Both the position numbers and the translations under genes were made by a program. This document shows positions 46,307-54,497 of a stretch of DNA of 64,000 nucleotides, one piece after another. The DNA comes from Methylobacillus flagellatus KT. GTDB lineage: Bacteria; Pseudomonadota; Gammaproteobacteria; Burkholderiales; Methylophilaceae. The number at the start of each line of letters is the position of its first letter. Position 1 is the stretch's first letter. The stretch is from NCBI RefSeq assembly GCF_000013705.1, contig NC_007947.1, positions 2,790,001-2,854,000 on the forward strand. The letters run 5' to 3'. The notes under the pieces were generated by a model. It had not been told where the DNA came from. It was given only the letters and a program-made list of their open reading frames with translations, and made no database searches.

Positions 46307-47080
46307 TTACAACTTGGCAGTGAACGTCACGACCAGTACGTCGCGATAGGCCGCCTTGGCTGGGTCTATCTGCTCGACCGGCGTCACGCCGTGCATGCAC
46401 CGCCGATCATCCACCAGGGCACAGTCAAGTGGGTTAGTGAGGGTGAAGCTGTCCAGCACGACCTTGTCCAGATTGTGCAGCGTCGTGGTGCCGCTGGATA
46501 TATTGACGCGCTTGACCATCATGACCAGTACATAATCCACCCCGTCCCGATGGACACCTTCCGGTGCGGGCTGGCCACGCTCATGCTGGTTGGTTTCTAT
46601 GCGGAATTGATGGGCCTCGATATGCCAGCGCGTCTGCGGTCGCAGGTGGCTGAACAAGTCCCGGCTGAGCTGCAGGATGCTCTGCATCGTCTGCCCCTGA
46701 ATCACGGCAGGGGGGATAGGCTCATAGATGCGCGCAATCCCGCCATTGAGCGAGTTGTACTCCCGGCTCTGGTAGTGCGGCTGGTGAGGCTCCAGCATGA
46801 TGGGGCCTTCGGTGGCGGCACTCAAGGTGGCGAAGCGGCGCCGGCGATAACGACCACCATCCGCCATGTACTCATCCAGGGGCATCCCGTCCCAGCTGGC
46901 GTCAAAGGCCTGCCAGTCTTGCAGGGCCTCTGAATTGGAGGCCAGCAGCCATTCCCTTATTTGCTGTCCGGGAACAAAGCTGAATCCTTCAGCTGCAATC
47001 TTTTCACAAAGGCTTACCTTGTCATTAACCTGCTTCAAAAGCTTTTCACTCACTTCACACCGCCAAGGGTTGATATTCAT
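46307..47080 (-). CDS. 2-oxoglutarate/Fe(II) amino acid dioxygenase, IDO-like
   Basis: 257 residues. Matches the PF10014-type family of free L-amino-acid hydroxylases founded on L-isoleucine dioxygenase of Bacillus thuringiensis. The iron triad is seen as His177-x-Asp179 in GVHRDGVDYV and His230 in RCMHGVTPV, exactly 50 residues after the Asp, and Arg246 follows for 2-oxoglutarate. A homologue from Methylobacillus flagellatus was tested in studies of this family, as I recall. The ATG at 47080 gives MNINPWRCEVSEKLL. Substrate could be Leu, Ile, Met or similar; not decided here. Confidence 0.85.
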   Translation of the reverse strand: MNINPWRCEVSEKLLKQVNDKVSLCEKIAAEGFSFVPGQQIREWLLASNSEALQDWQAFDASWDGMPLDEYMADGGRYRRRRFATLSAATEGPIMLEPHQPHYQSREYNSLNGGIARIYEPIPPAVIQGQTMQSILQLSRDLFSHLRPQTRWHIEAHQFRIETNQHERGQPAPEGVHRDGVDYVLVMMVKRVNISSGTTTLHNLDKVVLDSFTLTNPLDCALVDDRRCMHGVTPVEQIDPAKAAYRDVLVVTFTAKL

Positions 47081-47502
47081 TATTCTAAGGCTTGCACGTT
47101 CACTCCGGCTTGCCGGGCGAACCATACCAGCATATTAGCGAATCACGGGTGATCTTTGAAAGAAACTTGCTTGCCATTCATGATGGCAAGCAAGTTTATC
47201 GTCATACGAACGTCCGCCCGGTTCCCGCCGCGTGGCAGGATATCTCCCCGTGATCTCAACACTGGGAATACCGCATCACAGGCACATCTTGTCTTTCTGC
47301 AACCTCTGATAGCATGGCAGCATCACACAAAATGCCATACAAGGCAGCGAGAATATCGCATCGCGCTATGATGGTGTGCCAGGCAACATTGCCCGGCAAC
47401 GGAAAACTCACCGTTGCCGCACCATGGTGACCATGAAGGCCTTGTTCGACACCGCCGACACGACCGCTGATATTAGACGCACGCCAGTGAACTGAACGAA
47501 AG
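47081..47502. other. Divergent gap of 422 bases holding a long hairpin
   Basis: No gene seen between the dioxygenase and the transporter. The main feature is the perfect 15-base hairpin at 47163 (own entry). Promoters for both neighbours must be here, but I see no clear consensus pair. Confidence 0.55.
47163..47197. promoter_or_regulatory. Perfect 15-base inverted repeat between divergent genes
   Basis: Arms AAACTTGCTTGCCAT and ATGGCAAGCAAGTTT are fully complementary around a five-base loop. It resembles a terminator, but both neighbours start and point away from this gap, so it would stand in the leader of the dioxygenase gene or in an unknown small transcript. Attenuator, RNA end or protein site are all possible. 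Confidence 0.55.
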
Positions 47503-48714
47503 ATGAACATGACACCCCATACTTCGCCCATTCCGCACACCTCGTTGCTCAGTCGCGGCATGATGGCCATCATGCTTGCCCAGTTCCTCTCGGCATTGGC
47601 CGACAACGCATTGCTGTTTGCAGCGATTGCCCTGATCAAAGCTGGCAGCGCGCCGGCATGGCAGATTCCCTTATTGCAGGAATTCTTCGTGATCGCCTAT
47701 ATCATCTTGGCTCCGTTCGCCGGGCCCTTCGCCGATACATTGCCGAAAGGGCGCGTGATGCTGATTGCCAATAGCATGAAATTCCTGGGTGCCGCAGCGA
47801 TGATCGCCGGACTCAACCCGTTGCTGGCCTATGGCATGGTCGGCCTTGGGGCCGCCACCTATTCGCCGGCCAAATACGGCATCCTGAGCGAACTGGTAGC
47901 GGTGGACAAGCTGGTCAAGGCCAACAGCCTCATGGAAGGCTCCACCATCGTCGCCATTTTGCTGGGCGCAGTCCTGGGCGGCTGGCTCGCGGATTTCTGG
48001 CTGGCCGGGGCATTATACGTGATCGCCACGGCTTACCTGCTTGCCGCGGCCATCAATCTGCTGATTCCTCGCTTGCCGCCATCACATGTACTTGCCGATT
48101 TCTCGCCGCTTGCCATGTGCCGGGATTTTCTCCAGGCCACACGCACCTTGATGCGGGACCGGGACGCCAGGTTTTCCATCACCGGCACCAGCGTTTTCTG
48201 GGGGGCAGGCAGCACCTTGCGTTTCCTCCTGGTCGCCTGGGTACCGGCCGCGTTGGACATTCACGACCTGAGCACGCCTGCCGGCTTCAGCGGCGCCGTT
48301 GCCATCGGGATCGCACTCGGCGCCATCGCCGCAGCGCGCTGGGTGGACCTGCGCACGGTGAATCGCGCTTTGCCCGCAGGTATTCTCATCGGGCTGGCCA
48401 TCATGGCATTCGCCTATAGTGACACTATCGCCACCGCCATTGCATGGCTGCTGCTAATCGGCTTTCTCGGTGGCTTCTATGCCGTGCCACTCAACGCATT
48501 GCTGCAGGAAAGAGGTCACGAATCCGTGGGATCCGGGCACGCTATCGCGATCCAGAACCTGTTCGAGAACATCTGCATGCTCTTGATGATGGGGTTCTAC
48601 ATCCTGCTCAGCAGGCAGCAGCTGCCGGTCATCCCGGCCACCGTCGCCATCGGCGGGCTGGTGTTCCTGGCCATCGGCGGATTAGCATGGTCCCGCATCC
48701 GGCCGGCCAGGTAG
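47503..48714 (+). CDS. LplT-like MFS transporter
   Basis: 403 residues with twelve membrane helices. N-terminal LAQFLSALADNALLFAAIALIKAG and the following VIAYIILAPFAGPFADTLPKGRVM agree with lysophospholipid transporter LplT. LplT normally flips lysophospholipids inward for repair by acyltransferase Aas. No aas gene is next to it here, so either that partner is elsewhere or the substrate is different. It stands divergent from the amino-acid dioxygenase; whether this means export of hydroxylated amino acid is open. Confidence 0.85.
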   Translation: MNMTPHTSPIPHTSLLSRGMMAIMLAQFLSALADNALLFAAIALIKAGSAPAWQIPLLQEFFVIAYIILAPFAGPFADTLPKGRVMLIANSMKFLGAAAMIAGLNPLLAYGMVGLGAATYSPAKYGILSELVAVDKLVKANSLMEGSTIVAILLGAVLGGWLADFWLAGALYVIATAYLLAAAINLLIPRLPPSHVLADFSPLAMCRDFLQATRTLMRDRDARFSITGTSVFWGAGSTLRFLLVAWVPAALDIHDLSTPAGFSGAVAIGIALGAIAAARWVDLRTVNRALPAGILIGLAIMAFAYSDTIATAIAWLLLIGFLGGFYAVPLNALLQERGHESVGSGHAIAIQNLFENICMLLMMGFYILLSRQQLPVIPATVAIGGLVFLAIGGLAWSRIRPAR

Positions 48715-48811
48715 GAGCCGTCCTACATCTTATTCAGCCATTATCCGAATATGCTGCTGAGTTGAAGCCACTATATTGCTAATACTCGATCATTTCGGCA
48801 AGGAGAACACC

Positions 48812-48946
48812 ATGAAGAAACTGACTGCGTTGCTGATGCTGTGCGGATTCATTGCGCTGACCGGCTGTAATACCATGAAGGGCGCAGGCCAGGACATACA
48901 GCGCGGCGGCGAAAAGCTGGAGAACGCTGCAGAGCGCCACGACTGA
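48812..48946 (+). CDS. Entericidin-like lipoprotein
   Basis: 44 residues: MKKLTALLMLCGFIALTGCN then a short tail, TMKGAGQDIQRGGEKLENAA. The lipobox LTGC makes Cys19 the lipidated residue. The GxGxDIQxGGEKLExAA tail is the signature of the EcnA/EcnB entericidin family, small membrane lipoproteins tied to stress and programmed lysis in enterobacteria. AGGAGAA lies eight bases before the ATG. A hairpin follows after 14 bases. Confidence 0.85.
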   Translation: MKKLTALLMLCGFIALTGCNTMKGAGQDIQRGGEKLENAAERHD

Positions 48947-48960
48947 ACTGGCTCATGCAT

Positions 48961-48979
48961 GCTCATGAAAATCATGAGC
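48961..48979 (+). terminator. Terminator-like hairpin after the entericidin gene
   Basis: Eight-base stem GCTCATGA / TCATGAGC with an AAA loop, followed by TGATTTTA, a weak T-rich tail. Probably ends the entericidin transcript before pqqA. Confidence 0.5.
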
Positions 48980-49039
48980 TGATTTTAATGGCTGACACGC
49001 ATGCTAAACCTGATGGAGGGGCGTAAAGTCTGCTTCACG

Positions 49040-49056
49040 TCCTGCAATGTGCAGGA
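49040..49056 (+). promoter_or_regulatory. Short hairpin in the pqqA leader
   Basis: A seven-base stem TCCTGCA / TGCAGGA with a three-base loop, 41 bases before the pqqA start. It could stabilise the leader or be a protein site; no direct evidence. Confidence 0.35.
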
Positions 49057-49097
49057 TGGTAGCAACCCCGATAGTCGTTATGTTAAGGAGGTTTATC

Positions 49098-49169
49098 ATG
49101 TGGACCAAGCCAGAAGTGACCGAAATGCGTTTCGGCTTTGAAGTAACAATGTACGTTTGCAATCGCTAA
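49098..49169 (+). CDS. pqqA: PqqA, precursor peptide of pyrroloquinoline quinone
   Basis: 23 residues starting MWTKPEVTEMRFGFEVTMY and ending VCNR. The conserved Glu15 and Tyr19 in EVTMY are the pair that PqqE joins to build PQQ. AAGGAGG lies six bases before the ATG, and a strong terminator follows, so the peptide is made alone from a short RNA. The processing genes pqqB to pqqE are not in the window. PQQ is the cofactor of methanol dehydrogenase in methylotrophs, so high peptide supply makes sense. Too short for ordinary gene callers. Confidence 0.95.
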   Translation: MWTKPEVTEMRFGFEVTMYVCNR

Positions 49170-49191
49170 CCGATTGTCCACGTGCATCACA

Positions 49192-49223
49192 CAAATGGGA
49201 GCTCATGCTCCCATTTGCTTTTT
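49192..49223 (+). terminator. Rho-independent terminator of pqqA
   Basis: A perfect 11-base stem CAAATGGGAGC / GCTCCCATTTG with loop TCAT ends in CTTTTT. It starts 22 bases after the pqqA stop and also lies at the end of the converging LysR gene. Confidence 0.9.
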
Positions 49224-49232
49224 CGGCATTGG

Positions 49233-50108
49233 CTAGGCCGCCCGGAACCATTCCTGCAGGAAGTCGGCAAAGCTGCGCACCATGAGTGACGCCTGCCTGT
49301 GTGGCGGGTACAGCGCATAGACAGCGCCGATATCGGCAGTATATTCCTGCAGCACCTGCACGAGCGCCCCTGTCTCCAGTGCCTTGCGCACATAAAATTC
49401 AGGCAGGCCGACGATGCCCAGCCCGGCAATGGCAGCCTCGCACATGACTTCGCCATGGTTGGAGCGCAACACGGGATGCACCTGCAGCTTAAGCAGTTCG
49501 CCCGCATCCTCGAACAGCCACTCCCCGGCCTTCGACGTAATACACCGATGTCGGCCTAACTGCATCGGCGATTGCGGCGCGCCATGCTGCGCCAGGTAGG
49601 ATGGGCTGCAGCAATAGGCCAAGGCCGAGTCTGCCAGCTTGCGTGCGATCAGCCCCTCATCTGGCTGTTTGGTGATACGGATCGCCATGTCGTAGCCTTC
49701 TCCGACCAGATCCACCACGCGGTTGTCCACATCCAGCGCCACTTCCAGATTGGGATGCAACTGCATGAAGCGGTTGAGCGCAGGCGAGAGCACCATGCTG
49801 GCAAATGACACTGGTGCAGAAAGGCGCAGCAATCCCCGTAACTCGCCTGTGCTGCTGGCAACTTCCTGCTCGGCCTCATCGATCTCCTGCAGGATGGTTT
49901 GGCAGCGCGTGAAAAATACCCTGCCCAGCTCGGTTGGCGACAATTTTCGCGTCGTGCGCTGCAACAGGCGCGCACCCAGACGTTCCTCCAGCTCCATCAC
50001 CCGCCGACTCACCAGTTGCTTGCTGATGCCCAAGTGCCTGGCAGCCGCAGTGAAGTTTCCGTGTTTCACCACTTCGGCGTAAATACGCATTTGTTCCAAA
50101 GGGCTCAT
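49233..50108 (-). CDS. LysR family transcriptional regulator
   Basis: 291 residues. N-terminal helix-turn-helix: YAEVVKHGNFTAAARHLGIS then KQLVSRRVMELEERLG and LLQRTTRKLSPT. The C-terminal effector domain is full length. The ATG at 50108 is preferred to a TTG four codons earlier. It is divergent from a DoxX gene with 110 bases between; this LysR-DoxX pairing is common in proteobacteria, where the regulator controls the DoxX gene in response to redox or quinone-like stress. Confidence 0.9.
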   Translation of the reverse strand: MSPLEQMRIYAEVVKHGNFTAAARHLGISKQLVSRRVMELEERLGARLLQRTTRKLSPTELGRVFFTRCQTILQEIDEAEQEVASSTGELRGLLRLSAPVSFASMVLSPALNRFMQLHPNLEVALDVDNRVVDLVGEGYDMAIRITKQPDEGLIARKLADSALAYCCSPSYLAQHGAPQSPMQLGRHRCITSKAGEWLFEDAGELLKLQVHPVLRSNHGEVMCEAAIAGLGIVGLPEFYVRKALETGALVQVLQEYTADIGAVYALYPPHRQASLMVRSFADFLQEWFRAA

Positions 50109-50218
50109 ATTGTCAACCAAAAATGGACAGTCTTACCATTTAAATCATGATTATCATTCCATGAATTACAAAATACAATGGATGCATTCTTTTAAAACCT
50201 ATCGCAAGGGAGCACCTC

Positions 50219-50605
50219 ATGAATGCAGCCAACATTACCGCCTTGACCGGACGGGCACTTCTAGCCGCCATTTTCATTATCAGTGGCTTCGGCAAGCTGG
50301 CAGACCCGGACGGCACGATCGCTTATATCAGCAGCACCGGCGCACCCTTGCCGGAAATAGCCTATGCCATTGCATTGCTGGTCGAACTGGGCCTGGCCAC
50401 GGCATTGCTGATCGGCTATAAAGCACGCATCTCGGCCCTGTTGATCGCCCTGTTCACCCTGGCCACTGCGCTCATGTTTCACTTCGACTTGAGTGACCAA
50501 GTACAGACCATTATGTTGTTGAAGAATCTGGCGATCACCGGTGGCCTGCTGCAGGTTGCCGTCTATGGTGCCGGCAGCCTGAGCCTTGACGCCTATCGCC
50601 GTTGA
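50219..50605 (+). CDS. DoxX family membrane protein
   Basis: 128 residues with four membrane helices. The family motif follows helix 1, FIISGFGKLADPDGTIAYI, and KNLAITGGLLQVA precedes the last helix. DoxX proteins are small membrane partners of redox enzymes; many are of unknown function. AAGGGAG sits eight bases before the ATG. It is likely regulated by the divergent LysR and may be in one unit with the dioxygenase gene 129 bases downstream. Confidence 0.88.
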   Translation: MNAANITALTGRALLAAIFIISGFGKLADPDGTIAYISSTGAPLPEIAYAIALLVELGLATALLIGYKARISALLIALFTLATALMFHFDLSDQVQTIMLLKNLAITGGLLQVAVYGAGSLSLDAYRR

Positions 50606-50734
50606 AAATTGGAAACAAACAATCCAAGCGGTGGTGCAAGCAACGCGTCAATTCGGGGGAAAATGCCGGGACAGCGTATCCACGATATTCTGGCATGACG
50701 GATGCAAGGGTAGATTCCGAACAGGAGCTATGCC

Positions 50735-51511
50735 ATGAACACATTGTTCATTTCGCACGGGGCGCCCAGCCTGGCGCTCGAACCTGGAAAAACGGGCGCC
50801 ATGCTGGCAGCACTGGGGCAGACATTGCCGCGCCCGGATGCCATCCTGGTTGTTTCGGCACACTGGGACACGTCGCAACCCCGGATCAGTGCTGCCACGC
50901 AACCCGACACCATTCATGATTTCAGCGGGTTCCCGCGCGCCATGTATGAGATGCAATATCCCGCGCCAGGCGCACCCGCCCTGGCGGACATTGTCGCCGA
51001 ATCCCTCGCGGCGCAAGGTATGGCCGTGGAGGTCGATCCTGTACGCGGGCTGGATCATGGCGCCTGGGTGCCGTTGATGCTGATGTATCCGGAAGCGGAT
51101 ATCCCTGTCACTCAACTCTCGATACAAAGCCATGCCGGGCCTCGGGCACACTACCGGCTGGGGCAAGCATTGGCCGGATTGCAGGCCCATCGCGTCATGC
51201 TGCTGTGCTCTGGCGCCATTACCCACAACCTGCACGATTTCTTCAGTGCGGACCGCGACGCGCAGGTCTTGGACTATGTGCCCGCATTCAGTGGATGGAT
51301 GGCGGAAAAAATCGCCGCTGGCGATGTCGAGGCATTACTGGACTACCGCCGGCAGGCGCCGGGCGGAATACGGGCCCATCCATATGAAGACCACCTCATG
51401 CCGCTATTCGTCGCCCTGGGTGCAACCCAGGGAAAAGCCGTACGCCATACACCCGAGCATACCTTTGGCATCTTGGCGATGGATGCCTATGTCTGGCACC
51501 AAGGTGCCTGA
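50735..51511 (+). CDS. ygiD: Extradiol dioxygenase of the DODA/YgiD type
   Basis: 258 residues. LigB-superfamily class III extradiol dioxygenase. Zinc/iron ligands are visible as His8 in FISHGAPSLAL, His43 in SAHWDTS and the catalytic His in GLDHGAWVPL; ICSGAITHNLHDF-like SGAITHNLHDFF closes the site. The group is annotated as 4,5-DOPA extradiol dioxygenase after plant DODA and E. coli YgiD. In bacteria the natural substrate is uncertain. ACAGGAG lies before the ATG. Confidence 0.88.
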   Translation: MNTLFISHGAPSLALEPGKTGAMLAALGQTLPRPDAILVVSAHWDTSQPRISAATQPDTIHDFSGFPRAMYEMQYPAPGAPALADIVAESLAAQGMAVEVDPVRGLDHGAWVPLMLMYPEADIPVTQLSIQSHAGPRAHYRLGQALAGLQAHRVMLLCSGAITHNLHDFFSADRDAQVLDYVPAFSGWMAEKIAAGDVEALLDYRRQAPGGIRAHPYEDHLMPLFVALGATQGKAVRHTPEHTFGILAMDAYVWHQGA

Positions 51512-51521
51512 CTGAGATGAT

Positions 51522-52787
51522 CTAAGGACGATCGCTACCTGGGTCAGGCAAGGGAAAGTTTTTCGGCAGGAACACCCACATGCGACCTTCCTGTTTCATG
51601 GCGCCAGCTTGCCGGCCGGCTGCATCGCCCGCGCCCCAGAAAAAATCGGCACGCACCCCGCCCTTGATCGCCCCGCCTGTATCCTGCGCCATTACCAGAC
51701 GGTTGAGCGGCGCGCTGCTGTTGGGATATGTGGTGGCGAGGAATACCGGCGCGCCCAGCGGAATGAACCTGGGATCAACCGCGATCACCCGCTCAGCGAG
51801 AATGGGCACCCCAAGCGCGCCCAGCGGGCCGGGCAGGCCGGGAGGCAGTTCACGGAAAAAGACATAGCTGGGGTTGGTATTCAGCAGCTCCTGCAACTTG
51901 CCGGGATTCCGGCGCGCCCATTGCTTGATGCCTTGCATGGACGCCTTGTCCAGCGTCAATTCGCCGCGCTCGACCAGGGTACGGCCGATCGACTGGTAGC
52001 TCATGCCGTTCTGGTCTGCATATCCCACATGCACGGATTCGCCATGATCAAGCTGAACCAGGCCCGAGCCTTGGACTTGCAGGAAGAACAGCTCTACCGG
52101 ATCATCGACCCAGAGCAACTCACGCCCCGCCAGGGGTGCCATGCCGCTCTCGATCTCGGCACGCGTGAAATAGGGCACCAACTTGTTCCCCACGACACGG
52201 CCACGCACGCGCTTGTTGGCCAGTTCGGGAAACAGGCTGGCCAGCTCCACGGTAATCAGGTCGTCAGGACGTCCATACAGTGGATACCGGTACCGCGCGG
52301 TCTTGACCCGGCTGCCCTTGAGCAAGGGCTCATAATAGCCCGTGACCAACCCAATATCGCTGCCGTCCTGATTGGTCGCCTGGTAGACATCGAAATATTG
52401 CTGGAAGTAGGCCAGCACTTGACCCTCAGTGGGATTCTGGGGCAAGTGGGCGGCCACTTCGCATGCGGCCTGCCATGGCTGGCGGTTTTTCAGGGTACTG
52501 CATCCCAGCAGCCAAGCAGGCCAGGCAGCCTTCAGTTGCGCCTGTTCCAATCCGGCCAGGTCCTGCCAGCGAGCCGGCCTGAGCAGGCTATAGTCAGGAA
52601 TCTTGCGCGCGGGAACTTGTGTAGACGGCTGGGTGGGCTGATCCGGCACCTGTACGGAAGGTGCAGGCATTTCCGGGCAATGGCAGGGCTGCTCGACCCG
52701 GACATGCTCATGGCCGCCACACGCCGCCAACATCAACACCAATAACAACCATGGCTGCTTACGCAGGCTGTCAAAAGGCGTGTTCAT
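51522..52787 (-). CDS. mltA: Membrane-bound lytic murein transglycosylase A
   Basis: 421 residues. Lipoprotein signal LLLVLMLAAC with Cys23 as lipidated residue. A Pro-rich spacer (residues 35-60) leads to the MltA domain: GLVTGYYEPLLKGSR, ELLWVDDPVELFFLQVQGSG, and the 3D domain VDPRFIPLGAPVFL..MAQDTGGAIKG with catalytic Asp. Cleaves peptidoglycan to 1,6-anhydromuropeptides at the outer membrane. It lies four bases after apaG on the same strand. Confidence 0.95.
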   Translation of the reverse strand: MNTPFDSLRKQPWLLLVLMLAACGGHEHVRVEQPCHCPEMPAPSVQVPDQPTQPSTQVPARKIPDYSLLRPARWQDLAGLEQAQLKAAWPAWLLGCSTLKNRQPWQAACEVAAHLPQNPTEGQVLAYFQQYFDVYQATNQDGSDIGLVTGYYEPLLKGSRVKTARYRYPLYGRPDDLITVELASLFPELANKRVRGRVVGNKLVPYFTRAEIESGMAPLAGRELLWVDDPVELFFLQVQGSGLVQLDHGESVHVGYADQNGMSYQSIGRTLVERGELTLDKASMQGIKQWARRNPGKLQELLNTNPSYVFFRELPPGLPGPLGALGVPILAERVIAVDPRFIPLGAPVFLATTYPNSSAPLNRLVMAQDTGGAIKGGVRADFFWGAGDAAGRQAGAMKQEGRMWVFLPKNFPLPDPGSDRP

Positions 52788-52791
52788 GGAG

Positions 52792-53175
52792 TCAGTGCAG
52801 TACGCGTGGCATGTTGAGCTGGAAAGGCGCGATCTCGCTATCGAACTGCGTACCGTCTTCTGCCGTGATGTGGTAGAAGCCGCGCATCTCGCCCACAGGC
52901 GTGTTCAACATAGTGCCACTGGTATATTGAAAGCGCTCGCCAGGCTGGAGCAGGGGTTGCTGGCCGATGACCCCAAGACCGCGCACTTCCTGCGTCTTGC
53001 CGGTGGCATCGGTAATGATCCAGTGGCGGCTGATCAATTGCGCCGCCACGTTGCCGGTATTCTCGATATGGACCGTATAGGTGAAGACGTAGCGGTTCTG
53101 TTCCACGTCTGATTGGTCAGGCACAAACGCTGTCTCTACCTTCACTGAAAATGCATAGCGCTTGTCCTTGGTCAT
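52792..53175 (-). CDS. apaG: ApaG protein (Co2+/Mg2+ efflux protein family)
   Basis: 127 residues, a fibronectin-III-like fold. Typical stretches are VKVETAFVPDQS, YTVHIENTGNVAAQLISRHW then DATGKTQEVRGLGVIGQQP and the C-terminal GTMLNTPVGEMRGFYHI. The family is linked to cobalt resistance in Salmonella, and the domain recurs in F-box proteins; the molecular function is unknown. Between thiG and mltA on the same strand, with a 25-base gap to thiG. Confidence 0.94.
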   Translation of the reverse strand: MTKDKRYAFSVKVETAFVPDQSDVEQNRYVFTYTVHIENTGNVAAQLISRHWIITDATGKTQEVRGLGVIGQQPLLQPGERFQYTSGTMLNTPVGEMRGFYHITAEDGTQFDSEIAPFQLNMPRVLH

Positions 53176-53200
53176 CTGGCTTCCTCAGTTCGTAGCTAAA

Positions 53201-53980
53201 TTATCCGATGAGGCCGCTGGTCGGCGAGCTGGGCGAGGCGGAATAGAGCTTGCGCGGCATGCGGCCAGCCAGAAAAGCCTCACGACCGGCCTCGACGGCC
53301 TTCTTCATTGCGCCTGCCATCAGCACCGGGTCCTTCGCTGCGGCGATCGCAGTATTCATGAGCACGCCCTGACAGCCCAACTCCATCGCGATCGCAGCAT
53401 CCGAGGCCGTACCCACACCAGCATCGACCAGTACCGGAATCTTGGCATTCTCGATGATGATCTGCAAATTCCACGGGTTCAATATGCCCATGCCGGAACC
53501 GATCAGAGACGCCAGCGGCATCACCGCGGCACAGCCCATGTCTTCCAGCTGCTTGGCAATGATGGGGTCGTCCGAACAATAGACCATGACGTCGAAGCCA
53601 TCCTTGATCAGCGTTTCTGCGGCTTTGATGGTTTCCAGCATGTTCGGGTACAGGGTGTTGGGATCACCCAGCACCTCAAGCTTGACCAGCTTGTGGCCAT
53701 CAAGCAGTTCACGCGCGAGGCGCAGGGTGCGCACGGCATCCTCCGCACTGTAGCAGCCCGCGGTGTTCGGCAGATAAGTGAATTCTTCCGGCGGCAGGTA
53801 ATCAAGCAACGAAGGCTCTCCCGCATTCTGGCCGATATTGGTGCGGCGAATCGCCACCGTGATGATCTCGGCGCCGCTGGCATCAATGGCGGCCCTGGTC
53901 TGCTCGAAATCCTTGTATTTTCCCGTACCCACCAGCAGGCGTGAATTGTAATGCTTGCCTGCAATATTCAATGTATCCAC
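53201..53980 (-). CDS. thiG: Thiazole synthase
   Basis: 259 residues, TIM barrel. Makes the thiazole phosphate of thiamine from deoxyxylulose 5-phosphate, dehydroglycine and ThiS thiocarboxylate. Visible are [10 protein letters not shown], the [11 protein letters not shown] strand with Nxxxx[16 protein letters not shown] with the catalytic Lys, [14 protein letters not shown] and the phosphate-binding [11 protein letters not shown]. The start is a GTG at 53980 directly after the thiS stop, so translation is coupled. Confidence 0.96.
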   Translation of the reverse strand: MDTLNIAGKHYNSRLLVGTGKYKDFEQTRAAIDASGAEIITVAIRRTNIGQNAGEPSLLDYLPPEEFTYLPNTAGCYSAEDAVRTLRLARELLDGHKLVKLEVLGDPNTLYPNMLETIKAAETLIKDGFDVMVYCSDDPIIAKQLEDMGCAAVMPLASLIGSGMGILNPWNLQIIIENAKIPVLVDAGVGTASDAAIAMELGCQGVLMNTAIAAAKDPVLMAGAMKKAVEAGREAFLAGRMPRKLYSASPSSPTSGLIG

Positions 53981-54187
53981 TCAGCCGCCTCCTACTGCGC
54001 CCACGATTTCAAGTTTGTCGTCATTGTTCAGTGCCGCCTCGGCAAAGCTGCCGCGCGGCACGATTTCACCGTTGCGCTCAATGGCAAGACGCTTCCCAGT
54101 CAGCCCCAGTCTTTCTATCAGCTCTCCCACCGTCAGGCGTTCAACATCGAACTGCCGGGGGTTTCCGTTGATGGTCAGATGAATCAA
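53981..54187 (-). CDS. thiS: Sulfur carrier protein ThiS
   Basis: 68 residues, ubiquitin-like fold ending in the obligatory Gly-Gly (AVGGG). The C-terminal glycine is adenylated and converted to a thiocarboxylate that donates sulfur for the thiazole ring. Core pattern: MIHLTINGNPRQF, VGELIERLGL, RLAIERNGEIVPR. Directly before thiG. I looked for a TPP riboswitch upstream and did not find one. Confidence 0.95.
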   Translation of the reverse strand: MIHLTINGNPRQFDVERLTVGELIERLGLTGKRLAIERNGEIVPRGSFAEAALNNDDKLEIVGAVGGG

Positions 54188-54497
54188 TTGATTACCCTAA
54201 TGACATTATCCAAAGTGAAATGATCGAATTGAAGACAGCGGAACCGCCGCCGATAGAGCGACATTTTACGTAGGTTCGTGGGGAATTAGCAAACCAGCAA
54301 TGTCCGGATCGTGTTTACATTGCCTGAATAAGCGGCCAATTACCCTCTTGCTCTCGGCATGGCTGCCGAATATCCGGCAGTAGTATAAAAACCTGGGTAA
54401 ATGCCCTGGCACTCTGCTTGACGGGATTTGCCGCGACATATAGGCTTCAGCAGATTATACAGGGCGAACATCAAGAGAATAAGACAAGGCAGAGAAA
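54188..54497. other. Divergent gap of 310 bases
   Basis: Between thiS and the glycan operon, no gene is seen. A possible promoter for the glycan operon is TTGACG at 54418 with TATAGG at 54439 (15-base spacing, shorter than ideal). A six-base stem CTGCCG/CGGCAG lies at 54363-54380. No TPP riboswitch core was found on the thiS side. Confidence 0.4.

Noticed and set aside
44598..46349. Plus-strand frame of 583 codons opposite the GGDEF-EAL gene
   Set aside because: Shadow frame; the minus-strand gene has six recognisable domains.
54188..54497. TPP riboswitch upstream of thiS
   Set aside because: The conserved CTGAGA and ACCTGATCTGG elements are not found on the thiS strand.
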